DNA from: Salinivibrio kushneri
GTDB taxonomy: Bacteria > Pseudomonadota > Gammaproteobacteria > Enterobacterales > Vibrionaceae
Direction of reading: 5' to 3'
DNA length: 64,000 nucleotides
NCBI RefSeq assembly: GCF_027286325.1
Contig: NZ_CP114589.1
Span: 558,001-622,000, forward strand
A model generated the notes under the pieces. The model saw only the letters and a program-made list of their open reading frames with translations. It was not told the origin of the DNA and searched no databases. A program made the position numbers and the translations under genes. Shown piece after piece: positions 44,713 to 52,527 of this stretch (its first letter is position 1; each line of letters begins with the position of its first letter).

Positions 44713-45747
44713 TTAGTCTTGGAACTGCCAAGGTTGGCGAATGCCCGTGTCAGAAGCTGTTTGTGCCAGTTCGATGGCGTAGATGACTTTGCTGGCTGAA
44801 ATGGGGCAAACAGGCGAGGGCTGGTTATCGGAAATTGCCTTTGCTAACTCGTCGAACAGGCGGTGGTATTGGCCATCTTCAAGCGTGAGTGGGTCAGGTG
44901 TGACACTGTCACCCACTTCAAGCATCCCTTGATACGCTTGTTCACCAAAACCAGAGACAGTCACCATCAGACCAGCCCGTAGTTGCTCTTCTTGAATATC
45001 TAACCCCACAGTACTGAAGGTCGCCTTTTCACCGTGAACAACAAAGCGTTCTGTGGTGCCAGATCGATAGGGGCTTGAGGAAAGAACCACCTCTTTGTCT
45101 GGGTAATGCAGAGTCACCTGAAAGTAGTCGGTCGTTTCACTCCCTGGGCGGAGTGCGCGGCAACTGGCTGAAACCGCATTCGGATCCCCTAATAAGTGCA
45201 GTGCTTGGTCAATTAAATGTGAACCCAAATCATATAAGATACCGGCGCCTTCGCCTGGCATCTCACGCCACCGTTGACGAACCTCTGGGCGGTAGCGATT
45301 AAAGCTAGAGTGCATTACTTTGATCTCACCGAGCTCGCCTGCGAGATGTAAGCCTTTTAAGGTGAGAAAATCACCATCCCAACGGCGGTTATGGTAGGGG
45401 CACAATACTAAACCTTTTTGTTTAGCCAGCGCGGCGAGCTCAAGGCCATCACGGCTATTGGTAACAAAAGGCTTTTCCACTAAGACATGACAACCGGCTT
45501 CTAATGCTTGTTTAACATGCTGGTAGTGGAGATGGTTAGGGGTGGTGATCACCACCAAGTCCGGGGTTTGTTGCGTTAGTAACGTGCTGAGATCATCAAA
45601 GCAGGCAGCTTTAGGCAATCGCTGTGCAACTTGATCGGGTTTACTGGACACAACAGCTGAAATCGCAAACTCAGAGATTGCACTCAGAAAAGGGATATGA
45701 AATGTGTTGGCAGAAAAGCCAAAACCCACCAAAGCTGTTTTTATCAT
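44713..45747 (-). CDS. Gfo/Idh/MocA-family oxidoreductase
   Basis: 344 residues from ATG 45747. The Rossmann motif GFGFSANTFHIPFL (8-21) replaces the usual GxGxxG with an N-terminal variant typical of YdgJ-like members. The catalytic EKPF is near 95-98, and DLGSHLIDQALHL near 178-190 carries the active Asp and His. It oxidises or reduces a sugar or polyol with NAD(P); substrate unknown. An upstream Met five codons earlier is possible. It has a terminator of its own. Confidence 0.88.
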   Translation of the reverse strand: MIKTALVGFGFSANTFHIPFLSAISEFAISAVVSSKPDQVAQRLPKAACFDDLSTLLTQQTPDLVVITTPNHLHYQHVKQALEAGCHVLVEKPFVTNSRDGLELAALAKQKGLVLCPYHNRRWDGDFLTLKGLHLAGELGEIKVMHSSFNRYRPEVRQRWREMPGEGAGILYDLGSHLIDQALHLLGDPNAVSASCRALRPGSETTDYFQVTLHYPDKEVVLSSSPYRSGTTERFVVHGEKATFSTVGLDIQEEQLRAGLMVTVSGFGEQAYQGMLEVGDSVTPDPLTLEDGQYHRLFDELAKAISDNQPSPVCPISASKVIYAIELAQTASDTGIRQPWQFQD

Positions 45748-46492
45748 AAAGCTCACTCGCATTGACGACGTATTATCAGCACTTTATCGGACATCGACAT
45801 GCCAATCAATCCAAGCGAAGCGAGGTCTGATAACTCATCGCCGTTTAATGCGGTAAGACATACAATTTAGTAGTGGCAAGTTCGCTGACCTTTACGAAGT
45901 GTTCTGTCGTGTCGACGCGTTACGCTCAAGTCAGTGGGGTTAGGCATGCCTCGTGCTAGAGAAAATCAAGCGGTAGGCTATAACCACTCAGTTCGACATG
46001 AAGGAAGGATTTGCTGGGCGATGTCTACGCCGAAAGTGGTTAGCGATGTTTTCCAATGCTTACATGCCGATATGATTTGGAACGAGAAAGAAATCAGTCA
46101 GGTTGAGAAGATTTATGCAATGGACTAGTCGATACGGCTGCATGTTAACAAATCAACCCTAAGTGCGCATTATGTATGTTATGTTAAATGATATTTAAGA
46201 ATGCTTAATTAGTATAAAATTTGTTGTTTATCGTATTAAGACCGCTGCGGGTGCGCCGCCAGGATGACTTTCGCCCTACCTAGCGGTGTGTATTCACGCT
46301 TACCTCTCATTCACCATAAACATCATTTACCATAAAATAGCTAATCACCACTTTCTTTAACCCACTCAGTTCAAATGCTTCGCTTGACCTAAGGTGCTTC
46401 AAGCACGCGGTGATAAGCCAGACGGCACTGCTTTGTGGGCAACACCAAGCCCCTTGGGCACCTGCTGGCTTCACTTACCTCGGCGGGTGCCG
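45748..46492. other. Gene-poor stretch left of the toxin-antitoxin pair
   Basis: About 745 bases. It holds one ORF of doubtful reality (GTG 45934 to 46128; the ATG at 45946 has GGGGTTAGGC before it) with no recognised family. The rest has short repeats such as the pair CACCATAAA and TACCATAAA (about 46310-46340) and an AT-rich block around 46180-46230. No transposase, attC site or tRNA was recognised. Confidence 0.5.
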
Positions 46493-47032
46493 CTAGTAAG
46501 GTGATGGCGGTAGCCGTTCAAAGTCATCGATCACTTTAACCATGTTGGGTGGCGTATCACTCCATCGCCAAAATACGATGTTTTTCATCTCTCGGGTGGC
46601 GCCACGCGCAAAACTGGGCACAATAATGGCGTTGACCTTTGCACTGATAAGCTGTTTCGCTAAGTGCCAACTATCGGGGGTTTGGTTCTGGGTCACTTGA
46701 TCTAACCAAGCACCGCTTAGCGTCGAAGGCTTGATGCCACAGTTTAGCAGCACTGTCTCATCGGTCAGGTCGAGTACCTTGTCACAGTCGACATCATACT
46801 GACATATTGTCAAAGGTTGCGCTTTAAAACGAAACCCCTGCTGAGCCTCTACCCATGCGCCCGATTGAGACAATGAGGTGTACAGCGCGGCAACACCTTT
46901 GGGGTTAAAGCGCCCACCATTGCGTCTTGCTCCTTCCCCACTGTTAGGCGCGTATGACCAGCGAGGGTTATGGCCACGAAATACCGCACCTTCATAGCGA
47001 AATAGGTATTCCTGTAGCTTTTCTTTACGCAT
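46493..47032 (-). CDS. RES-domain toxin of a type II toxin-antitoxin pair
   Basis: 179 residues. The RES-fold signature is clear: VFRGHNPRWSYAPNSGEG (Arg19), GGRFNPKGVAALYTS, and WVEAQ with Glu62, with the conserved Ser in VPSFARG near 139. Members (MbcT, ParT, Res) degrade or ADP-ribosylate using NAD+, halting growth. Its start overlaps the antitoxin stop by eight bases on the same strand, so translation is coupled and the antitoxin is made first. Confidence 0.92.
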   Translation of the reverse strand: MRKEKLQEYLFRYEGAVFRGHNPRWSYAPNSGEGARRNGGRFNPKGVAALYTSLSQSGAWVEAQQGFRFKAQPLTICQYDVDCDKVLDLTDETVLLNCGIKPSTLSGAWLDQVTQNQTPDSWHLAKQLISAKVNAIIVPSFARGATREMKNIVFWRWSDTPPNMVKVIDDFERLPPSPY

Positions 47033-47387
47033 AACCGCCTTCGCTCGTATGGTTAAGGTAGGCTCTCAGCGCGTCCATTCGATCGTGTTTAACCAGTTGC
47101 TCTGCGGTTAATCCGCCAAACTCTGGTAGCCCTTCACTCCGATACCATGCGTAGGCATGAAATTCATTTCCCGTCCACGGAAGGATTCGGTTGATCACTT
47201 CTGTGCAGTTACGCAGTTGTTGCTGTGCCTTGATCGTTGAGTATCGCTCTGTGCGGCTTAACGTGGAATAAGGTAATCCAGACAAAGACGCAATTTCTTT
47301 CAAATTGGTATGGAAGAACGCAGCCATTTTGCTGGGTTCGACGATACCTTCTGCGTTCATGACTGCATCTAAAATGGATTGGTTCAT
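47025..47387 (-). CDS. Xre/MbcA/ParS-type antitoxin
   Basis: 120 residues from ATG 47387, which has GGTGAG five bases upstream; ATG 47399 is an alternative and the longer frame to 47456 is not convincing. An Xre-like HTH is present at about 23-55 (LKEIASLSGLPYSTLSRTERY). The C-terminal toxin-binding segment (about 80-120) follows the family pattern W-x5-LPEFGGLTAEQLVKHDRMDALRAYL. It neutralises the RES toxin and should repress the operon at the repeats just upstream. Confidence 0.9.
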   Translation of the reverse strand: MNQSILDAVMNAEGIVEPSKMAAFFHTNLKEIASLSGLPYSTLSRTERYSTIKAQQQLRNCTEVINRILPWTGNEFHAYAWYRSEGLPEFGGLTAEQLVKHDRMDALRAYLNHTSEGGYA

Positions 47388-47399
47388 TTGGCTCACCAT

Positions 47400-47455
47400 G
47401 TCAACAATATTTGACCTATATACATCCAATATGATTGTCACTATGGTTATTGTCA
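47400..47455 (-). promoter_or_regulatory. Promoter/operator of the RES-Xre operon
   Basis: On the minus strand TTGACA is followed after 17 bases by CATATT. An inverted repeat GTCAA-N6-TTGAC (47400-47415) overlaps the region around the start, and TTGTCA occurs twice more (47435, 47450). These repeats are candidate binding sites for the antitoxin. Confidence 0.5.
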
Positions 47456-47619
47456 AGGCGAGTATCCGCTATGCTTAGCGTATCAATCATGGCATGTGAA
47501 GGGCGATGGATTGTGAAACGTCATCTTATCGGCGAATTCCGCCTGTTAACCTTTTTAGTCTGCAGAAGGTTTGCTAAAGTCTCGCTAGTTTTAAACTGAT
47601 TCGTTACATAAGGATAACC

Positions 47620-48510
47620 ATGAAAGCGCACATTTGGGCTTGTTTGCTCGTGGCGTTGGCAAGCTTCAGTGCTACTGCTGAAGATGAAAACGATGTCAAG
47701 CATACCAAAGCGGCAAAAGAGCCGACCTCGTATGCTGAGCAAAGCATTTACGATAAGCCGTTGATGGAAAGGTATGTTTTGGATGAAATCCGAAACTTAA
47801 GAACAGATTTCCAGGCGCTAGAAAAGCGAATGGTGACGGAGATTACCGATCGTGAGTTAGATGTAGCGGATAAGTCACTGAACTATGCCAATGTGACGGT
47901 CACCTACTTCTTTTATCTGATTGCCGGTGCGGCCTCATTGATTGCGTTGGTGGGTTGGCAATCGTTGCGCGATATAAAAACCAATACCAAAGAGTTGGCG
48001 GATCAGCAGCTATCAGAAATTGCAGAGCAATATGAACGCAAGTTCCAAGCCTTGGAGCGCGACTTGAAGCGTAAAACGCGCATTATTGCAGAAAACAACA
48101 AAGAGATTGAGCGTATCAACGAGATCCATAACTTATGGCTACGCGCTCAGCACTCGCAGACGCCTGAACAGCGGATGGAAATTTACAATGAAATCCTGAA
48201 AATCCGCCCTGGTGACCTCGAGGCGCTCACCCATAAAGCGGATGCGGCAATGGAAATGGGCGAATATCACTGGGCGCTGAGTATCAGTAACCGTGTGCTG
48301 GAAGTGGATGAACGCAATGCCAATGCCCTCTTCCAGCGTGCGTGCGCATATGCGCGTTTAGGTGCCGAAGATCAAGCGGTGTCTGACTTAGAGCTGGCAG
48401 TTGCAGAAAGTGCGTCGTTGCGCGAAGCGGCACGCGAGGAAGCGGATTTCGAATCTCTGCACGGCAATGAGCGGTTCGATGTCTTGATTGACTCTGAAGG
48501 TCATGTCTAA
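47620..48510 (+). CDS. TPR-repeat membrane protein
   Basis: 296 residues. A signal peptide ends near ATA-E (21). A coiled-coil region with one membrane helix (about 92-113, VTYFFYLIAGAASLIALVGW) is followed by a long coiled coil (125-170) and TPR units (about 180-280, with GDLEALTHKADAAMEMGEYHWAL and NANALFQRACAYARLG). The design suggests an anchored scaffold for protein contacts. No enzyme domain. It is followed by a terminator. AAGGATAACC precedes the ATG. Confidence 0.85.
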   Translation: MKAHIWACLLVALASFSATAEDENDVKHTKAAKEPTSYAEQSIYDKPLMERYVLDEIRNLRTDFQALEKRMVTEITDRELDVADKSLNYANVTVTYFFYLIAGAASLIALVGWQSLRDIKTNTKELADQQLSEIAEQYERKFQALERDLKRKTRIIAENNKEIERINEIHNLWLRAQHSQTPEQRMEIYNEILKIRPGDLEALTHKADAAMEMGEYHWALSISNRVLEVDERNANALFQRACAYARLGAEDQAVSDLELAVAESASLREAAREEADFESLHGNERFDVLIDSEGHV

Positions 48511-48521
48511 GCGTTGAACAC

Positions 48522-48547
48522 AAAAAGGCAGCCTACGCTGCCTTTTT
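48522..48547. terminator. Terminator between the TPR gene and yciH
   Basis: AAAAAGGCAGC and GCTGCCTTTTT around CTAC, an 11-bp stem between convergent genes with T-runs both ways. Confidence 0.93.
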
Positions 48548-48574
48548 ACTTGCTGTTGTGACGCCTTCGAGGGT

Positions 48575-48898
48575 TCAACCGCCCGCCAGCTTTACCGTAT
48601 GGCCTTTCTTCTCTAGATGCGCCTTGAGGGTATCTCGCTTATCCCCTTGGATTTCAATGACTCCCTCTTTGACTGCGCCACCACAACCACACACTTTTTT
48701 GAGCTCAGCGGCGAGCAATTTCAGCGCACTGTCATCAAGGTCGAGGCCCGTTACAAGGCTCACACCTTTGCCTTTTCGCCCTTTAGTTTGTCGCTGAATA
48801 CGAACGATACCGTCGCCTTTAGGGCGACTCGGTTTTTCTGGCTCGGCTTTAATCCTGCCCGTTTCGGTTGAATAGACTAGATGATTATCGTCAGACAT
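48575..48898 (-). CDS. yciH: SUI1/YciH translation-factor-like protein
   Basis: 107 residues. The SUI1/eIF1 core begins at about residue 30: VRIQRQTKGRKGKGVSLVTGL, then LKKVCGCGGAVKEGVIEIQGD. It binds the small ribosomal subunit near the P site in E. coli and mildly affects start-codon choice under stress. Length and motif order are those of YciH. Confidence 0.93.
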   Translation of the reverse strand: MSDDNHLVYSTETGRIKAEPEKPSRPKGDGIVRIQRQTKGRKGKGVSLVTGLDLDDSALKLLAAELKKVCGCGGAVKEGVIEIQGDKRDTLKAHLEKKGHTVKLAGG

Positions 48899-48987
48899 AA
48901 AGTTAGGTCGTTAAAAAGTTTCTCTCACTATATCAAAGGCCGCAGCACTTCGCAGCTGGTGACGCTGCTCAAGGATATCGTGGAGAG

Positions 48988-49356
48988 TTACGCGCGTAAT
49001 TGCTCTGCATTTTTATCAATAAATTGTTTGAGCGCAGGTAGCGAGCCTTTCATCAAGTTACCACGCACAATCATATACCAGCCTTTGCTGTCTTTATCAG
49101 GGTTATCGTTCATGATACGAAAGCCCTTGTATTCCTCGACTTGACGCGTTCCGGCGCCGTCTGTATCTTCCTCCTCGAGATCCGCAGGGTCAACCAAAGT
49201 GCTGGTGTCCGCCCACCATTCAATTGATTTCTTCACCGCTTGTAGGCTACCTGATATCACCTTTCCACCTAACCTTGCGCGGTATTCTTCTGTGACGTCT
49301 CCGCTGCCCTCGGTTTTCTCAATCGCATACCCGCGATGAAAAAGGCGTCGAGTCAT
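48988..49356 (-). CDS. DUF3319-like protein
   Basis: 122 residues from ATG 49356, with AGGAGAG just upstream. Two tandem similar halves can be seen: each contains a Tyr/Gly-rich strand (RGYAIEK and YKGFRI), a mention of a large Gly-x-x-M/V-x-G-S-L element and a helix (VKKSIEWWADT and LKQFIDKNA). This is the layout of the DUF3319 proteins of Vibrionaceae. Function unknown. Confidence 0.75.
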   Translation of the reverse strand: MTRRLFHRGYAIEKTEGSGDVTEEYRARLGGKVISGSLQAVKKSIEWWADTSTLVDPADLEEEDTDGAGTRQVEEYKGFRIMNDNPDKDSKGWYMIVRGNLMKGSLPALKQFIDKNAEQLRA

Positions 49357-49569
49357 GGCTCTCTCCTTTCGCGAACAATAATCCGATACACCTGTATGCA
49401 ATGGATTACGAGCATTCTTCATTTTTAGACTATTATCACGCGTTGTTCGAGCAATTTCACCAGCCCAAGCTGCTGATAGGCCGAGGAATAGACAAACTGA
49501 GAAGTATTTCAAACAATTTTCATCGATGTCTGATATATTGGTATTATCGATAAAAAGTTATAGTGCGTT

Positions 49570-50523
49570 ATGAAAAGATTATTACCATTAGACCCTAGTG
49601 CTATTGAAGCCAGTCAAGCTCGCTTTAACACGGGTGTATTGAGCATTGAAGAATGGTCATCCATCACACAAGACGCCTACAGCAAAAACTCGCTATTGAG
49701 TTATCGCAACGACTGGCGCGTGTTTGTTGCCTTCTGCCAAGAGCAAAACGTGACGCCACTACCTTGTGCTGTCACCACACTGCGCCGTTTTGCTGAAATA
49801 ACAGCGAACCAGCGCAAGATTTCTGCAGTGCGGCGAATGGTTATCACGGTAGGGTTGGTTCATAAGCTTCATCAATATAAAGACCCCAGCAAGCACCGAG
49901 AAGTGAAATATACAATGGCGCGCCTTCTGCAAGAAAAGCTGCCAGAAAGCCGCGAAGCCACACCTTTTCAGGCCTATCATTTAGCCAAGTTAAATCAGCA
50001 GCTTGCCAGCTCCAAACGCCTAAAAGATATTCGCGACCGCTTGGTGTGGTCGCTTTGTTATGAAGGGTTATTAAAGCGAAGTGAATTAGCCGCCCTGTTA
50101 GTGGATGACCTTATCACCGCTGAAGGCCAAGCATCCATTTTGGTAAAAGAGCAACGCGTGCCACTGTCTGAATCCGTCGCGAGGCTATTGATGGATTGGT
50201 TAGACAAAACAGGGATTCGTCAAGGTCCCCTACTGCGGCGAATCAACAAGCACGGCCACTTGGGAGAAGCGCCCCTTGACCCCTCATCGATTTATCGTGT
50301 CTTTCGGCGAGCCAGTGCGCTGTTGGAGGAGTCCGTTACCTTTTCCGGCCAGTCACCCAGAGTGGGGGCAAGTCGGTCGCTCGCTAAAAAAGGCATGACG
50401 ATAAAACAAATCCAACACATGGGACGTTGGAAAAGCCCGGCGATGCCCGCGCAGTATGTCGGTAACACGGTGGCCAGTGAGCAAGCCAAGTCGCGTTACC
50501 GACGTAAAAAGCTGAGCGAGTAA
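49570..50523 (+). CDS. Cre-like tyrosine recombinase, lone copy
   Basis: 317 residues. The N-terminal SAM-like core-binding domain (about 40-125, SLLSYRNDWRVFVAFC) precedes a catalytic domain with Arg170, Lys193, Arg264, Trp287 and Tyr296. The segment SGQSPRVGASRSLAKKG (259-275) aligns with the Cre block SGHSARVGAARDMA, but the conserved His is Gln261. All other core residues are present. It may be active with a slow step, or act as a DNA-binding protein. No phage gene, excisionase or att repeat is visible nearby, and the stop abuts ddl. Confidence 0.88.
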   Translation: MKRLLPLDPSAIEASQARFNTGVLSIEEWSSITQDAYSKNSLLSYRNDWRVFVAFCQEQNVTPLPCAVTTLRRFAEITANQRKISAVRRMVITVGLVHKLHQYKDPSKHREVKYTMARLLQEKLPESREATPFQAYHLAKLNQQLASSKRLKDIRDRLVWSLCYEGLLKRSELAALLVDDLITAEGQASILVKEQRVPLSESVARLLMDWLDKTGIRQGPLLRRINKHGHLGEAPLDPSSIYRVFRRASALLEESVTFSGQSPRVGASRSLAKKGMTIKQIQHMGRWKSPAMPAQYVGNTVASEQAKSRYRRKKLSE

Positions 50524-51528
50524 TTAGCTCACGCGTCGCCCTGTGGCATACGTGATGCACGATGCTAGGTATTCATGGAAGGCTAAGCCATGATGTTCCA
50601 TGAGTTTTGGGAACATTGAAATAGGCGTCATACCAGGGAACGTATTGATTTCATTAACTAAGATTTCGTTGTCTTCCGTTAAGAAGAAATCGATACGCGA
50701 CATGTCTTTTAAACGCAGTTGTTTGAACGCTTGGTAGGCATAGGTACGGATTGCCTCAACCTGCTCTTCGGTCAGATCTTCCGCCTCGATGTAGGTATTG
50801 CTGTGGCTACCATCGCTATACTTTTCTTCGAATGTGTAAAAACTCCCTTCAGGGCATCGGATTTCCCCGGGGCGCGTCACGATTATTTCATCGCCGACTT
50901 GAAACGCCGCCACTTCTAATTCACGCGGCTTAATCGCTTTTTCAATTAATACCTGGTCTGAGAATGTGAACGCGTCGGCAATGCGTGCCTGTAGCTGCTC
51001 TGCCTCTGTTACGCGGTAACAACCAACACTGGAGCCCTGACTGGCCGCCTTAACAAACACGGTTTGGTGCTCAGCAAAAAATGCTGACGCGCTCGCCTGA
51101 CTGTGTTCACTTTGGTCCGTAATAAATACGTAAGGGGTGTTTGGGATCCCCAGCGCATCAAACCACAATTTAGAGGTGATCTTGTTAAAGCAAATCTGGC
51201 TTCCTTCGGCATCACACCCCAAATAGGGTAACCCCGTAATCGTGAGTAATGACTGAATATCACCTGTTTCCCCAGGGAAGCCATGTAAACAAGGAATGAC
51301 ATAGTGAATTTGCGTGTGTTCCACTTTACTACACAGGTTCCCGTCGGTATCAAGGTGGCAGCGCATACCATCATCAAGGCGCCAACCGTCTTGGGTCATT
51401 TCAACTTTGTGTACCTTGATACGCGGTAATTTTGCCAGCTGTGACTCAATATATCGTGCAGACACGAGCGAAATATCGTGCTCTGCACCGCCACCGCCGC
51501 ATAACAAAAGCAGGTTAAGTTTGGTCAT
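50524..51528 (-). CDS. ddl: D-alanine--D-alanine ligase
   Basis: 334 residues of the ATP-grasp family. Motifs are LCGGGGAEHDISLVSA at the N-terminus, VIPCLHGFPGETGDIQS, VKAASQGSSVGCYRV and the metal site EINTFPGMTPISMFP. It ligates two D-Ala for peptidoglycan precursors. It is convergent with, and directly abuts, the recombinase gene at its 3' end. Confidence 0.94.
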   Translation of the reverse strand: MTKLNLLLLCGGGGAEHDISLVSARYIESQLAKLPRIKVHKVEMTQDGWRLDDGMRCHLDTDGNLCSKVEHTQIHYVIPCLHGFPGETGDIQSLLTITGLPYLGCDAEGSQICFNKITSKLWFDALGIPNTPYVFITDQSEHSQASASAFFAEHQTVFVKAASQGSSVGCYRVTEAEQLQARIADAFTFSDQVLIEKAIKPRELEVAAFQVGDEIIVTRPGEIRCPEGSFYTFEEKYSDGSHSNTYIEAEDLTEEQVEAIRTYAYQAFKQLRLKDMSRIDFFLTEDNEILVNEINTFPGMTPISMFPKLMEHHGLAFHEYLASCITYATGRRVS

Positions 51529-51712
51529 TTTCTTCTCTCATCACGCGCTTACACGCGCTATCTGGACTCTATCGCCATAGTAGACAAATGCTGACAGGCT
51601 TTCATCTCTCAAACGTCTTTTATGCAGTGATTAGAAACCATTTGCTGCAGGTTTGTTCAACTCGGCAGCTAAATTATTCAAGACGATGCGGGCGACGAAC
51701 AGCGCTCAACAA

Positions 51713-51736
51713 AAAAGCTGGCATCAGCCAGCTTTT
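51713..51736 (-). terminator. Terminator of the SPOR lipoprotein gene
   Basis: AAAAGCTGGC and GCCAGCTTTT around ATCA, followed on the minus strand by TTTTTTG. Confidence 0.9.
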
Positions 51737-51755
51737 ATCCGCACCCTTTTCCCGT

Positions 51756-52244
51756 TTATTGATTTATACGGGTCATTTCAGGTGTTGAAGAACGTTTAAT
51801 TTTACCAATGTCACGCACAAAAGGACCATATTGCTGAATGGTTTGTGGGAGTGCTTTAATCGCACGTTTTGCCGCGTCACGGCTTGGGTATTCACCGTAT
51901 AACAAGGTGTACCAAGGCAAGCCATCTACCATTTTTTTATTACTCCACAATGGTTGATCACTGGGTAGGCGTTTAGCGTAATCACTAAACCCTCGATCAT
52001 GACTCAGCGCCACTACTTGGATGGTATACCCAGCGCCTTGCGTCGCTGATTTCACCGTTTGCTTTTTCGGTGCCGGCTTCGGCTCAGGCTTGGCCGTATT
52101 CATCATTGGCTCGACGTCTGCCGTTTGCGCGGTGTCACGCTTATCGGTCGACTCAATCGTCTGGCTGTAGATTTCAGTGGTAACGCCACCGCTACTGCAC
52201 CCAGTAAGGAGCACAGCGATGGCCAGTAAGCCCAATTTTTTCAT
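51756..52244 (-). CDS. SPOR-domain lipoprotein
   Basis: 162 residues from ATG 52244. The lipobox LLTGC has Cys16. A Pro/Lys-rich linker (about 50-70) leads to a SPOR domain (about 72-150, GYTIQVVALSHDRGFSDYAKRL, then LYGEYPSRDAAKRAIKAL). SPOR domains bind denuded glycan strands at the division septum. No division gene is adjacent, so its partner is unknown. A longer frame upstream lacks a ribosome site. Confidence 0.88.
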   Translation of the reverse strand: MKKLGLLAIAVLLTGCSSGGVTTEIYSQTIESTDKRDTAQTADVEPMMNTAKPEPKPAPKKQTVKSATQGAGYTIQVVALSHDRGFSDYAKRLPSDQPLWSNKKMVDGLPWYTLLYGEYPSRDAAKRAIKALPQTIQQYGPFVRDIGKIKRSSTPEMTRINQ

Positions 52245-52527
52245 TGTGATTCTGTCAGTTATCCAAGTTTGTTTCATTGTGCCCCCGACCTTGTGGCCAT
52301 TCAACCAAAAGTTACCCTCTCACACGAGGTTTCCGGCTACAGCTCACAGATAGTCACGTGGAAAGACGTTTATTAGTCTATCTCAGACTCTACTTTCTGC
52401 CATGCCGAGATCACATTGCGTTAAAAAAAACCGTTGAATTCAAGCGTGAACCGATAAACTGGCCTCTACACACGGTTCATGTATTCGACATTTACCCATT
52501 AGCATACTTCAATCGACGGAGGGCGCC

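Noticed and set aside
45934..46128. 64-codon ORF from GTG in the gene-poor stretch
   Set aside because: No recognisable family and only a marginal ribosome site (at the internal ATG 45946). Kept as a note in the intergenic entry, not as a gene.
49357..49512. In-frame TTG extension of the DUF3319-like gene that looks like a signal peptide
   Set aside because: No ribosome site before the TTG, whereas ATG 49356 has AGGAGAG at ideal spacing. The hydrophobic look is probably chance.
49570..50523. Prophage or integron around the recombinase
   Set aside because: No phage genes, no cassette array, no attC sites and no att repeats in the flanking sequence; the neighbours are housekeeping genes.
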